Assembly: GCF_003460505.1 (NCBI RefSeq)
Contig: NZ_QTVG01000007.1
Coordinates: forward strand, 26,716 to 90,715
Reading direction: 5' to 3'
DNA length: 64,000 nucleotides
DNA from: Eubacterium sp. AF36-5BH
GTDB taxonomy: Bacteria > Bacillota > Clostridia > Lachnospirales > Lachnospiraceae
Notes under the pieces: generated by a model
What the model saw: the letters and a program-made list of their open reading frames with translations, nothing else
Told to the model about the DNA's origin: nothing
The model's database searches: none
In this document: one piece after another, positions 7,871 to 17,400 of the stretch
Layout of the letters: each line of letters opens with the position of its first letter
How positions within the stretch are numbered: position 1 is the stretch's first letter
Position numbers and translations under genes: made by a program

Positions 7871-8140
7871 TTAATATATTTTTATAATACATGATAGACA
7901 TCTTATAAATTCAACCCTAAAAAACTGTGGTGATGCATAAAATATATATCCATCTAATGCTATTGCTCTCCATTTATCTATTACTTCTCCAATACTGCTT
8001 GCATCTTCTCTTGATAAATTAGGCGCAAACATTAAGATGTCTGTACCTTTTTCATCATCTGCCAATTTTACTGCATATTCTTTTGATAATGGATAATATT
8101 TATACAATTTTCTAGGATTATCATATAAATTAATTAACAA
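7871..8140 (-). CDS. Hypothetical protein (89 aa)
   Basis: No family recognised. It is a small protein with a Tyr-rich start (NPRKLYKYYPL) and a Cys-containing hydrophobic end. The likely start is TTG 8140 with AGGAGTGG about 8 nt upstream. It could be an immunity or toxin-type orphan or the rest of a longer gene. Confidence 0.4.
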   Translation of the reverse strand: MLINLYDNPRKLYKYYPLSKEYAVKLADDEKGTDILMFAPNLSREDASSIGEVIDKWRAIALDGYIFYASPQFFRVEFIRCLSCIIKIY

Positions 8141-8262
8141 ATTTCTTCCACTCCTGTTTTTTATTTATATATACTTCATCTACAATATAGTACATTTTTT
8201 GCATTAACACCGCATTACAATTCTTTTAATAAAAAATATTCGCCCGTCCGAACATTTCATAA

Positions 8263-9348
8263 CTAATCATTTAATTTTTCTTTATTTTCCCCATTGATAT
8301 CTATCTTATATTTATCATTTCCTTTTTGATAAAAAATATATTCGCCTTCAATTTTATCAATTTGATACCAAAAGTCATCAGCCTCATCTAAAACTATTTG
8401 CTCAGTCCCATCTGGCTTAGCTTTTATTAACCTATTTGAAGTATAATATATCCAATCATCATCTGTATTTTCTAATAACACCACTTTTTCTAATCCATTT
8501 GCTTCATTTTCAATCTGTATTTTATAATTTGAATATATTGCCCACCCATTTTCTATTCTAACATTATAATGACTACCTTTTAAAATTGGACTAGATATTT
8601 CGTAAGCCATTCTAGTCATATGATTACCATTTAAATCGATTCTATATAAAGCATGTCCTTCCAGCCCAGCACCAATTGTATCAAAGCAATATGTAAAATA
8701 AATATATTCATCATCTACTGAGAAATCATATAGTTCTTCTTCCATAACTCTTTTGTTCATTCCATCAGGTCTTGCAACATACAATTCTCCATGTGATAGA
8801 TCTGCCAATGTTGAATTCAAATATATAACACTATTTTTTATCACTTCAAAATGTGGACAAGCATCTTTACTTATTTTCTCGGCAATTTTTCCTTTTTGCC
8901 ATTTATACAATACTGGGTATGTAATAATTTTATCACCAATCATTTGAGATGTATTATATGTAAAAAATGTATATTCTCCAATTATTTTCTCATTGAGAAT
9001 GTCTACACCAATAGGATAAATAATCTCATTCTCATCATTCAATATAGCGATTTCTTGATATGGACTCGGCTTCTTAACCAAATAGCAAAATACAAATACA
9101 AGCACACAAAGAATCACTACTACAATACATAAAATGATTCTTTTCCAAACTTTTAAATTTATCAAATCTCGACAAAACTCTTTTACATTTTCTTTTATAG
9201 TCCTTTTCCCTTTTTTATATTTACTCAAAATCCATTTTATGACACAAAAAAAAATAAGCAACAATATTATTATTGCCATTCCAATCCAACTTATTTTAAC
9301 ATTATTTAAAATAGATTTAATTAACTCACCTGTTTCTTTTAAAGACAT
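8263..9348 (-). CDS. Two-TM protein with DUF5050-like extracellular domain
   Basis: Two hydrophobic segments are visible: about residues 22-42 (IGMAIIILLLIFFCVIKWIL) and about 70-90 (IILCIVVVILCVLVFVFCYL). The rest, about 270 residues, repeats units of the type YIYFTY..LYRIDLNG, the beta-propeller-like DUF5050 pattern. The domain should lie outside the cell. Function unknown. GGAAGAG precedes ATG 9348. No partner gene is evident; the next genes are pseudogene fragments on the right and a short orphan on the left. Confidence 0.6.
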   Translation of the reverse strand: MSLKETGELIKSILNNVKISWIGMAIIILLLIFFCVIKWILSKYKKGKRTIKENVKEFCRDLINLKVWKRIILCIVVVILCVLVFVFCYLVKKPSPYQEIAILNDENEIIYPIGVDILNEKIIGEYTFFTYNTSQMIGDKIITYPVLYKWQKGKIAEKISKDACPHFEVIKNSVIYLNSTLADLSHGELYVARPDGMNKRVMEEELYDFSVDDEYIYFTYCFDTIGAGLEGHALYRIDLNGNHMTRMAYEISSPILKGSHYNVRIENGWAIYSNYKIQIENEANGLEKVVLLENTDDDWIYYTSNRLIKAKPDGTEQIVLDEADDFWYQIDKIEGEYIFYQKGNDKYKIDINGENKEKLND

Positions 9349-9647
9349 CTCTTCTCTTCCTTTTTATTATTCTCAATTTCATTTTTCAATTGTTTTACTT
9401 TTGATATATTAGAAAAGAAATTTTTTCTTATTATTTTCAAAAATATGTAATCAACATCATACTTATTGATATAATTGAAAGTATTAACACTTTTTACTTA
9501 TCTTAGTTTTAGCTCGGCTTTTAACTTGGCGTCTAATTCAATATGACAAGTTAAAATGCCATGATAAAGCTACACATTTACTAATTTTTGTCTTTACACT
9601 CATTTTAACTCGTTCTCTAACTCGGCATTGCCAAGTTGAATAACAAA
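9349..9647. other. Decayed intergenic stretch with NAELENELK-type remnants
   Basis: On the minus strand 9520-9640 contains scraps that read NAELENELK and, in another part, ELDAKLKAELK, separated by stops. They look like the tail of a protein with short Leu/Glu/Lys repeats that has decayed. Nothing else can be supported. Confidence 0.35.
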
Positions 9648-9960
9648 TTAAATTTCTTTTAAAATATATTTCGCATACCTTCCACCATTACTCATTTCAA
9701 TAATATTTTCTTCTTTCATTTTTTCAATTGTACGTCTTGCCTGCTGATCCGTAAATCCACACAACTCTTGTACTGTACTACGATTAATATATCCTTGCAA
9801 TTTAATGTATTTTGTAATCATATCTTTTGCTTTAATATACTGTACTGTTTTATCTCTGGTATACTCAATATCTTACTTTACTGCCTCATAAACCCGTGCT
9901 GTCAACATGTATTCCTTTCCAATAATCTCTATTAACCCAAATTTCATTAATTCGGAACAA
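9648..9960 (-). pseudogene. C-terminal remnant of a COG2865-type (AAA_4/HATPase_c_4) regulator
   Basis: Read on the minus strand, the fragment gives CCSELMKFGLIEIIGKEYML, then after an in-frame TAA (9873-9875) it continues as QYIKAKDMITKYIKLQGYIN and RTIEKMKEENIIEM with a normal stop at 9648. The winged-helix-like end resembles the C-terminus of the divergent-AAA ATP-binding proteins. It has no start, so it is a relic. The upstream end runs into a P-loop kinase fragment in another frame. Confidence 0.5.
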
Positions 9961-9970
9961 CATTTTCTCG

Positions 9971-10048
9971 CTATTTCTTTTTCAATGCTCTAGCTACTGT
10001 TGTTTTTCCACTTCCAGAGTTACCCCTTAATATAATTATCTTTTTCAT
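9971..10048 (-). pseudogene. N-terminal remnant of a P-loop kinase
   Basis: ATG 10048 begins a 25-residue reading MKKIIILRGNSGSGKTTVAR, which holds a perfect Walker A motif (GNSGSGKTT) and then ends at a stop. Intact members of this AAA_33/zeta-like family are about 170-200 aa. The junction with the regulator remnant suggests a deletion that joined two genes. Confidence 0.5.
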
Positions 10049-10085
10049 AATTTCTCCTTAAACTTGCTACTACTCTCTCCACAAA

Positions 10086-10104
10086 TAGAGCCAAACTAGA
10101 GCCA
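10086..10104. repeat. Arm-type tandem repeat (TAGAGCCA x2)
   Basis: TAGAGCCA at 10086-10093 and 10097-10104, period 11 bp, left of att site 4. The same heptamer occurs at 26634-26652, right of att site 3. Confidence 0.65.
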
Positions 10105-10115
10105 TCCGATAAAAC

Positions 10116-10155
10116 AAATGCCGGAAGTCCGCATAAATACAGGCTTTCGGCATTT
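10116..10155. terminator. Hairpin beside att site 4
   Basis: AAATGCCGGAAGTCC and GGCTTTCGGCATTT form a long imperfect stem. On the minus strand it lies right after the att core, the place that the guaA terminator holds at att site 1, and it can end the retron reverse transcriptase transcript. Confidence 0.6.
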
Positions 10156-10163
10156 CTGTCCGT

Positions 10164-10174
10164 TATTCAAACTC
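10164..10174. other. att site 4 (guaA 3' end core)
   Basis: TATTCAAACTC is identical to the last codons of guaA at 51547-51557. It marks the border between elements C and D. Confidence 0.7.
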
Positions 10175-10278
10175 ATTATGTCCCAGGTTAAACTTAACTT
10201 ATTTTGATTAAGCATTAGTTGAATATGGGGCATATTTCTATATCAATTACATTATTTATTCTGACCTTATGAATGGAC

Positions 10279-10296
10279 GTTGCCAAACTGTTGCCA
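10279..10296. repeat. Arm-type tandem repeat (GTTGCCA x2)
   Basis: GTTGCCA at 10279-10285 and 10290-10296, period 11 bp, on the right side of att site 4. CCTTATG and CATAAGG flank it as an inverted repeat. The heptamer has no partner elsewhere in the window. Confidence 0.6.
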
Positions 10297-10339
10297 TAAG
10301 GACATTATACATTAACATCGAAAATGGTACAAGTATTTA

Positions 10340-11359
10340 TCAGTCCTTTATATTATTTAAATAACTTAAATACTCTTTAAGCTCATAATCATACGGATTA
10401 ACAAATAATCCATATTCTATCTTCCCCTTTAAATGTGAAAGATAATTTGCTTTTTCTATTTTACAATATTCAAGATGAGATTCTATGCCATATTTTATTA
10501 TATAATGCATTTCTTGTCTTATCTTTTTTCTTTCAGGTCTAGGTAATTGCATTTTTTCATTAACAACAATTCCAGTAACTTCTTGTCTTTGTCCTCGTCC
10601 TCTAGTTCTTGTTTTTTCATCGTTAAGCTTCAATCCTAAATCATTTAACTGTCTTTTTACCTTTGAGATAATTTTTCCAGGATGAAAGTCTCCAGAGAAA
10701 GTCATATCGTCTGCATATCTTGTATATCTAATCTTTTGTTCCATTGTATATAGACCAATTTCATTATCAAAATCCTCTAATACAATATTAGAAAGCATAG
10801 GACTGGTTGGTGCTCCTTGAGGTAATGAACCGTTTAAGCAACATAAATTTGTCAACATCACAACAACATCCTCTTTATATCCCAAATTCCAAAACAAATC
10901 AAATATTTTATCTGAACTTATTGAATCAAAAAAATTTTTGATATCCAATGAAAGAAGCACTTTTTGTTTTCTATGAAATCGCGCATTGTCCTTTATTGAT
11001 TTCTTTTTTATATATGCTTTTGCATATACACTCGTATCTACATTTACCAAAATATTATCAAGAATCCATTTTTGTATCTCTTTCAAACTGGGCAGTGGCT
11101 CAGATATTTGTCTAAAATTCCCATTCTTTTTAGGAATTTTATAATATCTATAAAAATCAGCAGGGGAATTACTTACACTATAAACATACTGTTTTTTATA
11201 GCCTAATAACAAGCATAAGTGTTCTTGATTAAAAATTATTGGCAAACGCTTATCATACAATTTTTTTGCATACTTCAACCATTTGTCACAATAATCTTCA
11301 TTTTTCTCATTTTTTTTCGCAACTCTAATAAACTCGTTTTTATAATCTTCCCAGTCCAC
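10340..11359 (-). CDS. Retron reverse transcriptase
   Basis: The protein (about 339 aa) has the reverse transcriptase core: LSLDIKNFFDSI, QGAPTSP and the catalytic RYADD near residue 216, and after it VTGIVVN, the VTG motif that marks retron enzymes. It should copy part of the msd RNA that lies directly upstream into multicopy single-stranded DNA. I prefer the GTG at 11359 as start because GGAGG lies 5 nt before it; a TTG four codons earlier has no such site. The ncRNA ends about 15 nt before this start. The effector genes stand on the other side of the RNA. Confidence 0.92.
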   Translation of the reverse strand: MDWEDYKNEFIRVAKKNEKNEDYCDKWLKYAKKLYDKRLPIIFNQEHLCLLLGYKKQYVYSVSNSPADFYRYYKIPKKNGNFRQISEPLPSLKEIQKWILDNILVNVDTSVYAKAYIKKKSIKDNARFHRKQKVLLSLDIKNFFDSISSDKIFDLFWNLGYKEDVVVMLTNLCCLNGSLPQGAPTSPMLSNIVLEDFDNEIGLYTMEQKIRYTRYADDMTFSGDFHPGKIISKVKRQLNDLGLKLNDEKTRTRGRGQRQEVTGIVVNEKMQLPRPERKKIRQEMHYIIKYGIESHLEYCKIEKANYLSHLKGKIEYGLFVNPYDYELKEYLSYLNNIKD

Positions 11360-11373
11360 AATATCCTCCAAAA

Positions 11374-11609
11374 AATCTTGGAACAGCTACTAAATAGTAT
11401 CTGTCATATAACTACGGCAAATGAGCTTACTCATTTGATGCAGTTATATGATGAGAGAATTCTCCGAATTCTCGAATACGTAAGAACAATCTTGATTTTG
11501 CTCCTGCAAAATAAAGATTGCTCTTACACAGGCTTGAAAATAAGTTCTTCTTAGGTTGACAGACTCGACAACCCTGCACAAAGTGCATAAGTCTAGCAGT
11601 TCCAAGATT
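11374..11609 (-). ncRNA. Retron msr-msd RNA
   Basis: On the minus strand the outer ends AATCTTGGAAC (11599-11609) and GTTCCAAGATT (11374-11384) are a perfect 11-bp a1/a2 pair, the hallmark that encloses retron RNA. Inside follow, in order, a TGCAC/GTGCA hairpin, a GGTTG/CAACC hairpin (msr part), a long TAAGAGCAATCTT/AAGATTGTTCTTA stem with an inner ATTTTGC/GCAAAAT, a GAGAATTC/GAATTCTC hairpin and a CATATAACT/AGTTATATG stem with an inner CAAATGAG/CTCATTTG (msd part). The priming G is probably one of those right after a1. It lies directly upstream of the retron reverse transcriptase. Confidence 0.85.
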
Positions 11610-11620
11610 ACTATATTATA

Positions 11621-11905
11621 TCAAGGTAAATATATATCTTCAAGTGACATTTTTTCTACTTTATATTGTTCCAATTTTGCAATCTCCTTGTATCGATATT
11701 TTTCCTCTAGTTCTAACAGCTTATTCTTTCCCCGCTGTGTAATTCCTTGTTTAATTTCATCATCAGTATATACATATCCCATATTTTCCAACTCATTAAA
11801 CATCTTTAAAGCTTCTGAATATGAATATCCCAACTTGAGGATTGTTCCTATCGACGCACTCTTATTAATAATATCTAAAATTAAAAAGATTAAATATTCA
11901 CTCAT
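11621..11905 (-). CDS. Small winged-helix protein of the retron operon
   Basis: A 94-aa protein with an N-terminal helix, a recognition-like helix (SYSEALKMFNELENMGYVYT) and a wing followed by ITQRGKNKLLELEEKY, as in small wHTH proteins of the PadR/MarR type. It overlaps closely with the phosphoribosyltransferase-like gene (starts 3 nt after its stop) and precedes the retron RNA. In the retron classification I recall, a phosphoribosyltransferase plus a small DNA-binding protein form the type III architecture; this protein would be the DNA-binding partner. Confidence 0.65.
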   Translation of the reverse strand: MSEYLIFLILDIINKSASIGTILKLGYSYSEALKMFNELENMGYVYTDDEIKQGITQRGKNKLLELEEKYRYKEIAKLEQYKVEKMSLEDIYLP

Positions 11906-11907
11906 AT

Positions 11908-12801
11908 TTATGTATCCACTCCTACGTTATTTCGCCTTGAAAAAGGTGCCAGCATAATGTTCCCATCCTTTTTTCCCTCATACCAATAAAATGGCAAAGT
12001 ATTATTTGGTGTTTTAATCATTGTAACTAGAGCTTCTGATTCCTTATATCCCAAATACAAATTATGATCTTTCACCCTTATTTGTTTACTAATTTTTTTC
12101 ATCTGTTCAACTTTCTTCTCAGCTTCTTCATGTTCATAATTATCGGAAATAGCTTTATTCTTAATCACAGATGCATATATAGGTACTCCATATCCTTCAA
12201 CAGCATTTTTTCCACATTCTTGTAATACCAAAGCTAATACATTAATTTTATCTTTTGAAATTCCTTTTTCCTCTACTGTATTAATACACCCTAATACAGT
12301 ATCTCCCGATCCAACATAATCATCTACTAGCATTAAAATTTCAATTTCATCCTTGTGTTTTTCTAAGCCGTTAAATGTTTCAATAATTCTCACTCTTTTA
12401 TCACGGAATACAGAGAGCTTTCGAAATACAATACCCTGTAAAAAATAACAAATTATATTTCCGCTCTTTGTTTTATCAATATAATCTTTATCTTGCACTG
12501 GAAAAACGTGAATTGTATCTAAATTATCTAACAAATACTTTTTTTCTTCAAAAAAAATCTTAAGAGTTTTCGATAGATAATTACAATATTCATCCACATC
12601 TACAACTAAATAGTTCTTAGTCAATTCTATTATCAAATCTCTATCTGAATCTGATTCTAAAGACTGAAGTCGATCACAAAAAAGATCAAATATTGAATAT
12701 TCATCGTCCGTGCTTTGTTCGATCGTCCATCCTTTTTCTTTAAAAATAGAAGCAAGTTCAAAAATATATTTGTCATCTAAAATATGTTTATTTATAAGCA
12801 T
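11908..12801 (-). CDS. Phosphoribosyltransferase-like retron effector
   Basis: Around residue 157 the sequence LMLVDDYVGSGDTVL carries the PRPP-binding loop pattern of phosphoribosyltransferases (two acidic residues, then GSGDT). The 297-aa protein has an extra N-terminal helical domain. It is probably the toxic effector of the retron, kept silent by the reverse transcriptase and its DNA, and may change nucleotides when released; that is inference. AAGGAATAA precedes the ATG. It starts the retron operon about 60 nt after the 226-aa gene. Confidence 0.7.
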   Translation of the reverse strand: MLINKHILDDKYIFELASIFKEKGWTIEQSTDDEYSIFDLFCDRLQSLESDSDRDLIIELTKNYLVVDVDEYCNYLSKTLKIFFEEKKYLLDNLDTIHVFPVQDKDYIDKTKSGNIICYFLQGIVFRKLSVFRDKRVRIIETFNGLEKHKDEIEILMLVDDYVGSGDTVLGCINTVEEKGISKDKINVLALVLQECGKNAVEGYGVPIYASVIKNKAISDNYEHEEAEKKVEQMKKISKQIRVKDHNLYLGYKESEALVTMIKTPNNTLPFYWYEGKKDGNIMLAPFSRRNNVGVDT

Positions 12802-12863
12802 TTATTCCTTTATGTTCCTCCGTATTAATTACATTTTATCTGTCAACCTCATATCGCATATTT

Positions 12864-13544
12864 TCATTCATGGAGTAATATATTTAATAGTTTTTGAACC
12901 GCTTTAGTCTTTATCAATAATTTCATCTTTTCACTTCCACCTTCAACCTCTGGTTTTCCACACCTAAGACTATCCGGATGTTCAGATACGCAACAATCTT
13001 TATACCAGCATTCACCCATAAGCAGACCTTTAACAGACCACTTCTCATTTTGTGTAAATTCGCCTACCAATGATTTCATCACTCGCTCTGTAGAATATCT
13101 TTTAAACCCTGCTAAATACTGTAACGACTTCTCGTCATTAATCTTTGACAAGTTGATTCTATGATCCTCAATTGCCGACAAAACATCTTCTCGAATCTTG
13201 ATTTTGTCTGCCTTACCGGTGCCCGTCCAAGTAACCAGCTTGTCAAATGCAAGAATTAAGTGTTCAAAACAAATCATATCTAGAAGTATAATCTTTCCTT
13301 TTGATTTTTCTGCTATTGATTTCAACAAGCGATACTTATTACGAATATCCTGATTGTCAACTACATAATCAAATGCAATATAATACTCGTCATCATTTTC
13401 TAGTTTCAAAACTGTAAGGGCATCCAAGATTCCCTGATTGCTTTCTTTACTTTCAACTACAAATGCATTTTCAAAGAAAAGTTGATTAATCAGTTTCCAG
13501 AAGTGAAGTCCTGCACCTATATCTTCTGTCCATAAATATTTCAT
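12864..13544 (-). CDS. Hypothetical protein of the DUF4869/ATPase trio (226 aa)
   Basis: I recognise the pattern YLWTEDIGAG, VVESKESNQGIL and LLDMICFEHLILAF from uncharacterised Clostridial proteins that stand next to a small ATPase; no function is known to me. The alternation of hydrophobic strands with acidic turns (FDYVVDNQD) looks like a TOPRIM or DUF4435-type fold, but this is a guess. Two Cys/His-rich spots near the C-terminus (CWYKDCC, LRCGK) might bind zinc. It follows the ATPase gene after 1 nt, so the three genes are one unit. Confidence 0.5.
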   Translation of the reverse strand: MKYLWTEDIGAGLHFWKLINQLFFENAFVVESKESNQGILDALTVLKLENDDEYYIAFDYVVDNQDIRNKYRLLKSIAEKSKGKIILLDMICFEHLILAFDKLVTWTGTGKADKIKIREDVLSAIEDHRINLSKINDEKSLQYLAGFKRYSTERVMKSLVGEFTQNEKWSVKGLLMGECWYKDCCVSEHPDSLRCGKPEVEGGSEKMKLLIKTKAVQKLLNILLHE

Positions 13545-13545
13545 A

Positions 13546-13947
13546 TCACAACTCCTCTTCTAGTGTTATCCTGTTATCTTCAAGTTTCAACACTTTAAAG
13601 CTCTTATCCGATACATTGAGCCCATCACAATTTCTCAAAAAAAGCATATATTGATTGGAAAATTCGAAATTAATGAATCTTCTAATTTCATCATTAATCA
13701 AAATATCCGCATTATCAATCACGATAAAATTGTCCTTACACTGTTTAACTGCCTCTAAAAGATTATCTGATTTGTAATTGAACAGTTTAATTGCTTTATA
13801 TTGGTCGGTAAGTCTTAAATCTTCTAACATTTCATACAGAACAGTTTTACCTGTGCCACTATCTCCACCAACGAGAGTTATTCTGTCATCAAACATCAAA
13901 TCGTATGAAAATGGATCCGCTTTAAATGTAATATTCTTATAGATCAT
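13546..13947 (-). CDS. Small P-loop ATPase of the DUF4869 trio
   Basis: Near the N-terminus GGDSGTGKT is a complete Walker A motif, and NFIVIDNADIL in the middle is a Walker B. At about 133 aa it is much shorter than normal AAA proteins and lacks visible sensor motifs, so it is probably a minimal nucleotide-binding subunit. Start set at ATG 13947 (MIYKNITF) because AAGGAGAG lies upstream; it overlaps the end of the DUF4869 gene by 11 nt. Tight packing with both neighbours argues for a complex. Confidence 0.65.
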   Translation of the reverse strand: MIYKNITFKADPFSYDLMFDDRITLVGGDSGTGKTVLYEMLEDLRLTDQYKAIKLFNYKSDNLLEAVKQCKDNFIVIDNADILINDEIRRFINFEFSNQYMLFLRNCDGLNVSDKSFKVLKLEDNRITLEEEL

Positions 13948-14389
13948 CCGCTTCTCTCCTTTCATACTCTTTACTCCACCAAGCATTGTACCCTGAATTA
14001 CCGGTTACTATATCTTTATCATTAAACCTGATTTCTACATTATCCGGAATCTCTGCAAGTGTAGGGCGTGACATATATATCTTTATATCATCCATCGCAA
14101 ATATAAATTTTAATACATTTGGACCACATTCCTCTACGCACACCACCTTATCAGGATGCTTTACTATATTGAGTAATGTCTTACATCCAGATGACAAATT
14201 ACGTATTGTGCCCAATCCATATTTTGTTTCAATGTGCTTATCTGGTGTCAGTTTTGCCTCATCCACTTGCCGAATGAGGTTTATTTCATTTTCAGACATT
14301 TCTTCATTACATGTATTCAAATTGAAATACAAGTCATTTTGAAGAATCCAATCTTTTGACTCTTTTTTTTCTGTATATATATTAATCAT
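13937..14389 (-). CDS. DUF4869-like protein
   Basis: The start MINIYTEKKESKDW, the ending of the first half with GTIRNLSSGCKTLLNI and the strand KVVCVEECGPN fit what I remember of DUF4869, a 150-aa family of Firmicutes with no known function. Length is normal. It is the first gene of a trio with a small ATPase and a 226-aa protein and starts about 50 nt after the SIR2-PIWI gene, so it could be carried on the same transcript. Confidence 0.55.
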   Translation of the reverse strand: MINIYTEKKESKDWILQNDLYFNLNTCNEEMSENEINLIRQVDEAKLTPDKHIETKYGLGTIRNLSSGCKTLLNIVKHPDKVVCVEECGPNVLKFIFAMDDIKIYMSRPTLAEIPDNVEIRFNDKDIVTGNSGYNAWWSKEYERREADDL

Positions 14390-14437
14390 TCGATGCCACT
14401 CCTTTAAACAGATTTCATTCTTGATTATTGATAATCC

Positions 14438-17400
14438 TTACATAAAATATCTAAAATTATACGGTCTATCATAGACCACTAAGTCTTGCTTAGCAACACG
14501 GGACAATGCCTTAGCAAAATCCAGCGTTACAGGCAATATTTTATATAATCCGTCCCCACTATTCCAATTCATTTTAGTAAGCATTAGAATTTCATTGACC
14601 AATTCCAGAGCCGATGATTTTCCCATAAATCTTTTTACCAATAATGGTGCAGGTATTCCTCTACCATTTTTGTAATAATTCAAATTTTTTCCAGCCAATT
14701 CATCATGCTGAACACTTCCATGTGTCCAGATTAAAAATGTATCTTTATCAAGTGGAATAACCGTTCCTCTTTGAATCGGAAATAGTGTTGCAACATCATT
14801 CTGAAATCTTATAGCCCGCCACGCAGAAAATTCTTGAATTTGCAGTAGTTCAATATTATCCACACCTGCAAGTCCTTTTGTTATTCCTTCCATTTCTTCC
14901 TTTGTGAAATGTGTTGTCTTATGTATTACAATTCGATTTAGTTTATGCAAAGGAACCGACTCGTCATAAATTCTTTTCAAATTGTTCATAAGGCGGCAAG
15001 CATCTCCACTTCTCATATACGGATTTTTCTGTATAATCTGTGGATCTTTTAACGGACGTAAGTACAATTCCATCCCATTTCCTTCTGAGTCAAACAACTG
15101 ACTACAACCAATTGATATTTTTTCATTATTCTTTATTGATTGTACATAACTTAATCCAATATACGCCGTGTCATATCTTGTCATCTTTGGTTTCCACAAT
15201 TTTCCAACAGCCTTTGTATATATAGCCGTGGAAAGCCCCCACATAATCTTTGCCATATCACTATTAGTATGGACTGATCTTTCTTCTATTATCTGTGTAA
15301 CAATACCTTTTCCTGCACAATATATTTTTAGTGAGTCATGCAAATCAAAATAAACATTTTCATTTTTCAGTTCTCGCATTTTACTTAACCGATTTGGAAT
15401 ATAGATTACCAAAACATCAAATTCATGCTTTTCTCTTTCCATCACATCAATATATCGACAAATTCCATTAAAAAACTCTTCAGCAGATGCCTTTAAAGCA
15501 TCGCTTAAAGAATAACCCTTAAATCTTTTGGTATCATTTCCATTTGGAATATTCAATCCACATCTAAAAACATCTTGAAATCCTATATATTCTGGTAAAA
15601 ATGCCTTATCCTGCTTTAAAGTTGTTGCATGGTGCTTATTTAGTTCATTTAAGTGCCTCCATATATCTGCTGCGCATTCTCTAGGCGACAGCACTGCTAA
15701 TCGTACACTTCGATTAGCATATGATTCTAATGGTCCATAATTAATTAAACCTTTTAATTGATTGACTGCAATGCAACTATCATTTTCATAGTCAAAAGCA
15801 AGTTCAGTTTCCTTTGCTTGATAACATTTATCAATGCTGCCTGTTCCTGCAAATCGAATTCGTTGTGTACTAAACTCCAATATAGCATTTCCTAATTCAA
15901 AGATTAATTTCCTGTTCGTTGATAATTTCTGTACCCATATTTCTACCTTTTCATTCATCTGCTTATTATATAGTGTTGACATTTCATTGTTTACAATATT
16001 CTGATACGCAAATCTATCTAATTGAGATCCGTCACTTTTTAATACATATACTGTAGGCAATAAATTCATAACTACATTATCTTTAACAAATGTCATCGCT
16101 ATTTTAATTGCATCATAAACAAAATAACCGTTTCTTAATCGCCTGCTATTTCTATCAAAGTACTTATTTTTTCCAAATGAAGACAAGCCTTTGCTTAACA
16201 AATTATTTTCTATAATCTCATAAAACATACCAATAACATCCGAATGTTCCAATTTCATCATATATATTGGAATATCCATTTCCTCAATATCACTAATGTT
16301 TTTATCTGCAAAAGCCTCTAAAATTCCGTTTTTGCTACCTAATGCCCATACTTTTCCTTTATGTAAAATAGCAACACAAGAATTATTTGTTATTGCCCGT
16401 AATTCTTTCCAAGTGGTAATGTTTGAACTAAATACATAACATTTTCTTGGAAACTGTATTGCTGGTAATGCATTAGTAATTGCTGATGCTGTATGCCTTC
16501 CTATCGCATCATATAAAATCTCTTGTTTTTTATCATGCCCCTTCCATAATTCATCAATATTGGTATTTTCCAAATTCATAGCCAAATATAGACTATACAT
16601 GAGATCATCAAAACCATCAATTTCAACCACAGCTGACTGTTCATTAACATTACATGCGTTCTCCATAAATTTGCATGCTCTTATACTAAGTTTACTGCCT
16701 CTTGGTTTACACCAATATACCCCTTTCTTTATACCGCCTTCATTGATTAATTCTTCCAATACAGACATAACAGAATTATCATTGCCAGCATATCCTATAA
16801 CTATTAATCCATTTTGTTTTATAGAGGTCTTCCAGATATCTGCAATTTTATCCTCTAGCTTTTGCAATTCTGACTCTGTGTTTTTTAGTTTATCAAATAA
16901 ATAATCTCCATGTAACTTTATTATATTAGGAAATCCCTCATTCAACGCAAATCCGACACTATTGCTAACCGCAGATGATATTGTTTTAATTGAAAACCCT
17001 GGATTAATTGAATGAACACCAGCTTGTACTAAATCATCAAAATTAGTCGTTGAAACTAAATCTATTTTTCCATTGACTATCAATTCCCCCATACATAAAT
17101 ATCCCAATGACGGTTTTATATCTCGTACTTTATTTCGAATATAATACTCTCGATCACTTCTTGACGGATAACACTTTTCAAAATAAAATGAATATTCTTC
17201 TGGCGACCATAATTCCGGGTATCCCCCTCGCCCGTCAAAGTATGATTGTATCTCCTTCTGTACATTCTCCTTAGACAAATCACCATACAAACTTGTCCGA
17301 ATGTTATTGTCTGTACAATACAACGTTCTTTTAAAATCCCATACCATTTGCCCACCTGATGGAATATTAGATGATACAGATGCTCCCGCTCCCAAGAGGA

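Noticed and set aside
11372..11620. Reading frame of 111 codons on the plus strand across the retron RNA
   Set aside because: The stretch is palindromic msr-msd RNA; the frame has no ribosome binding site.
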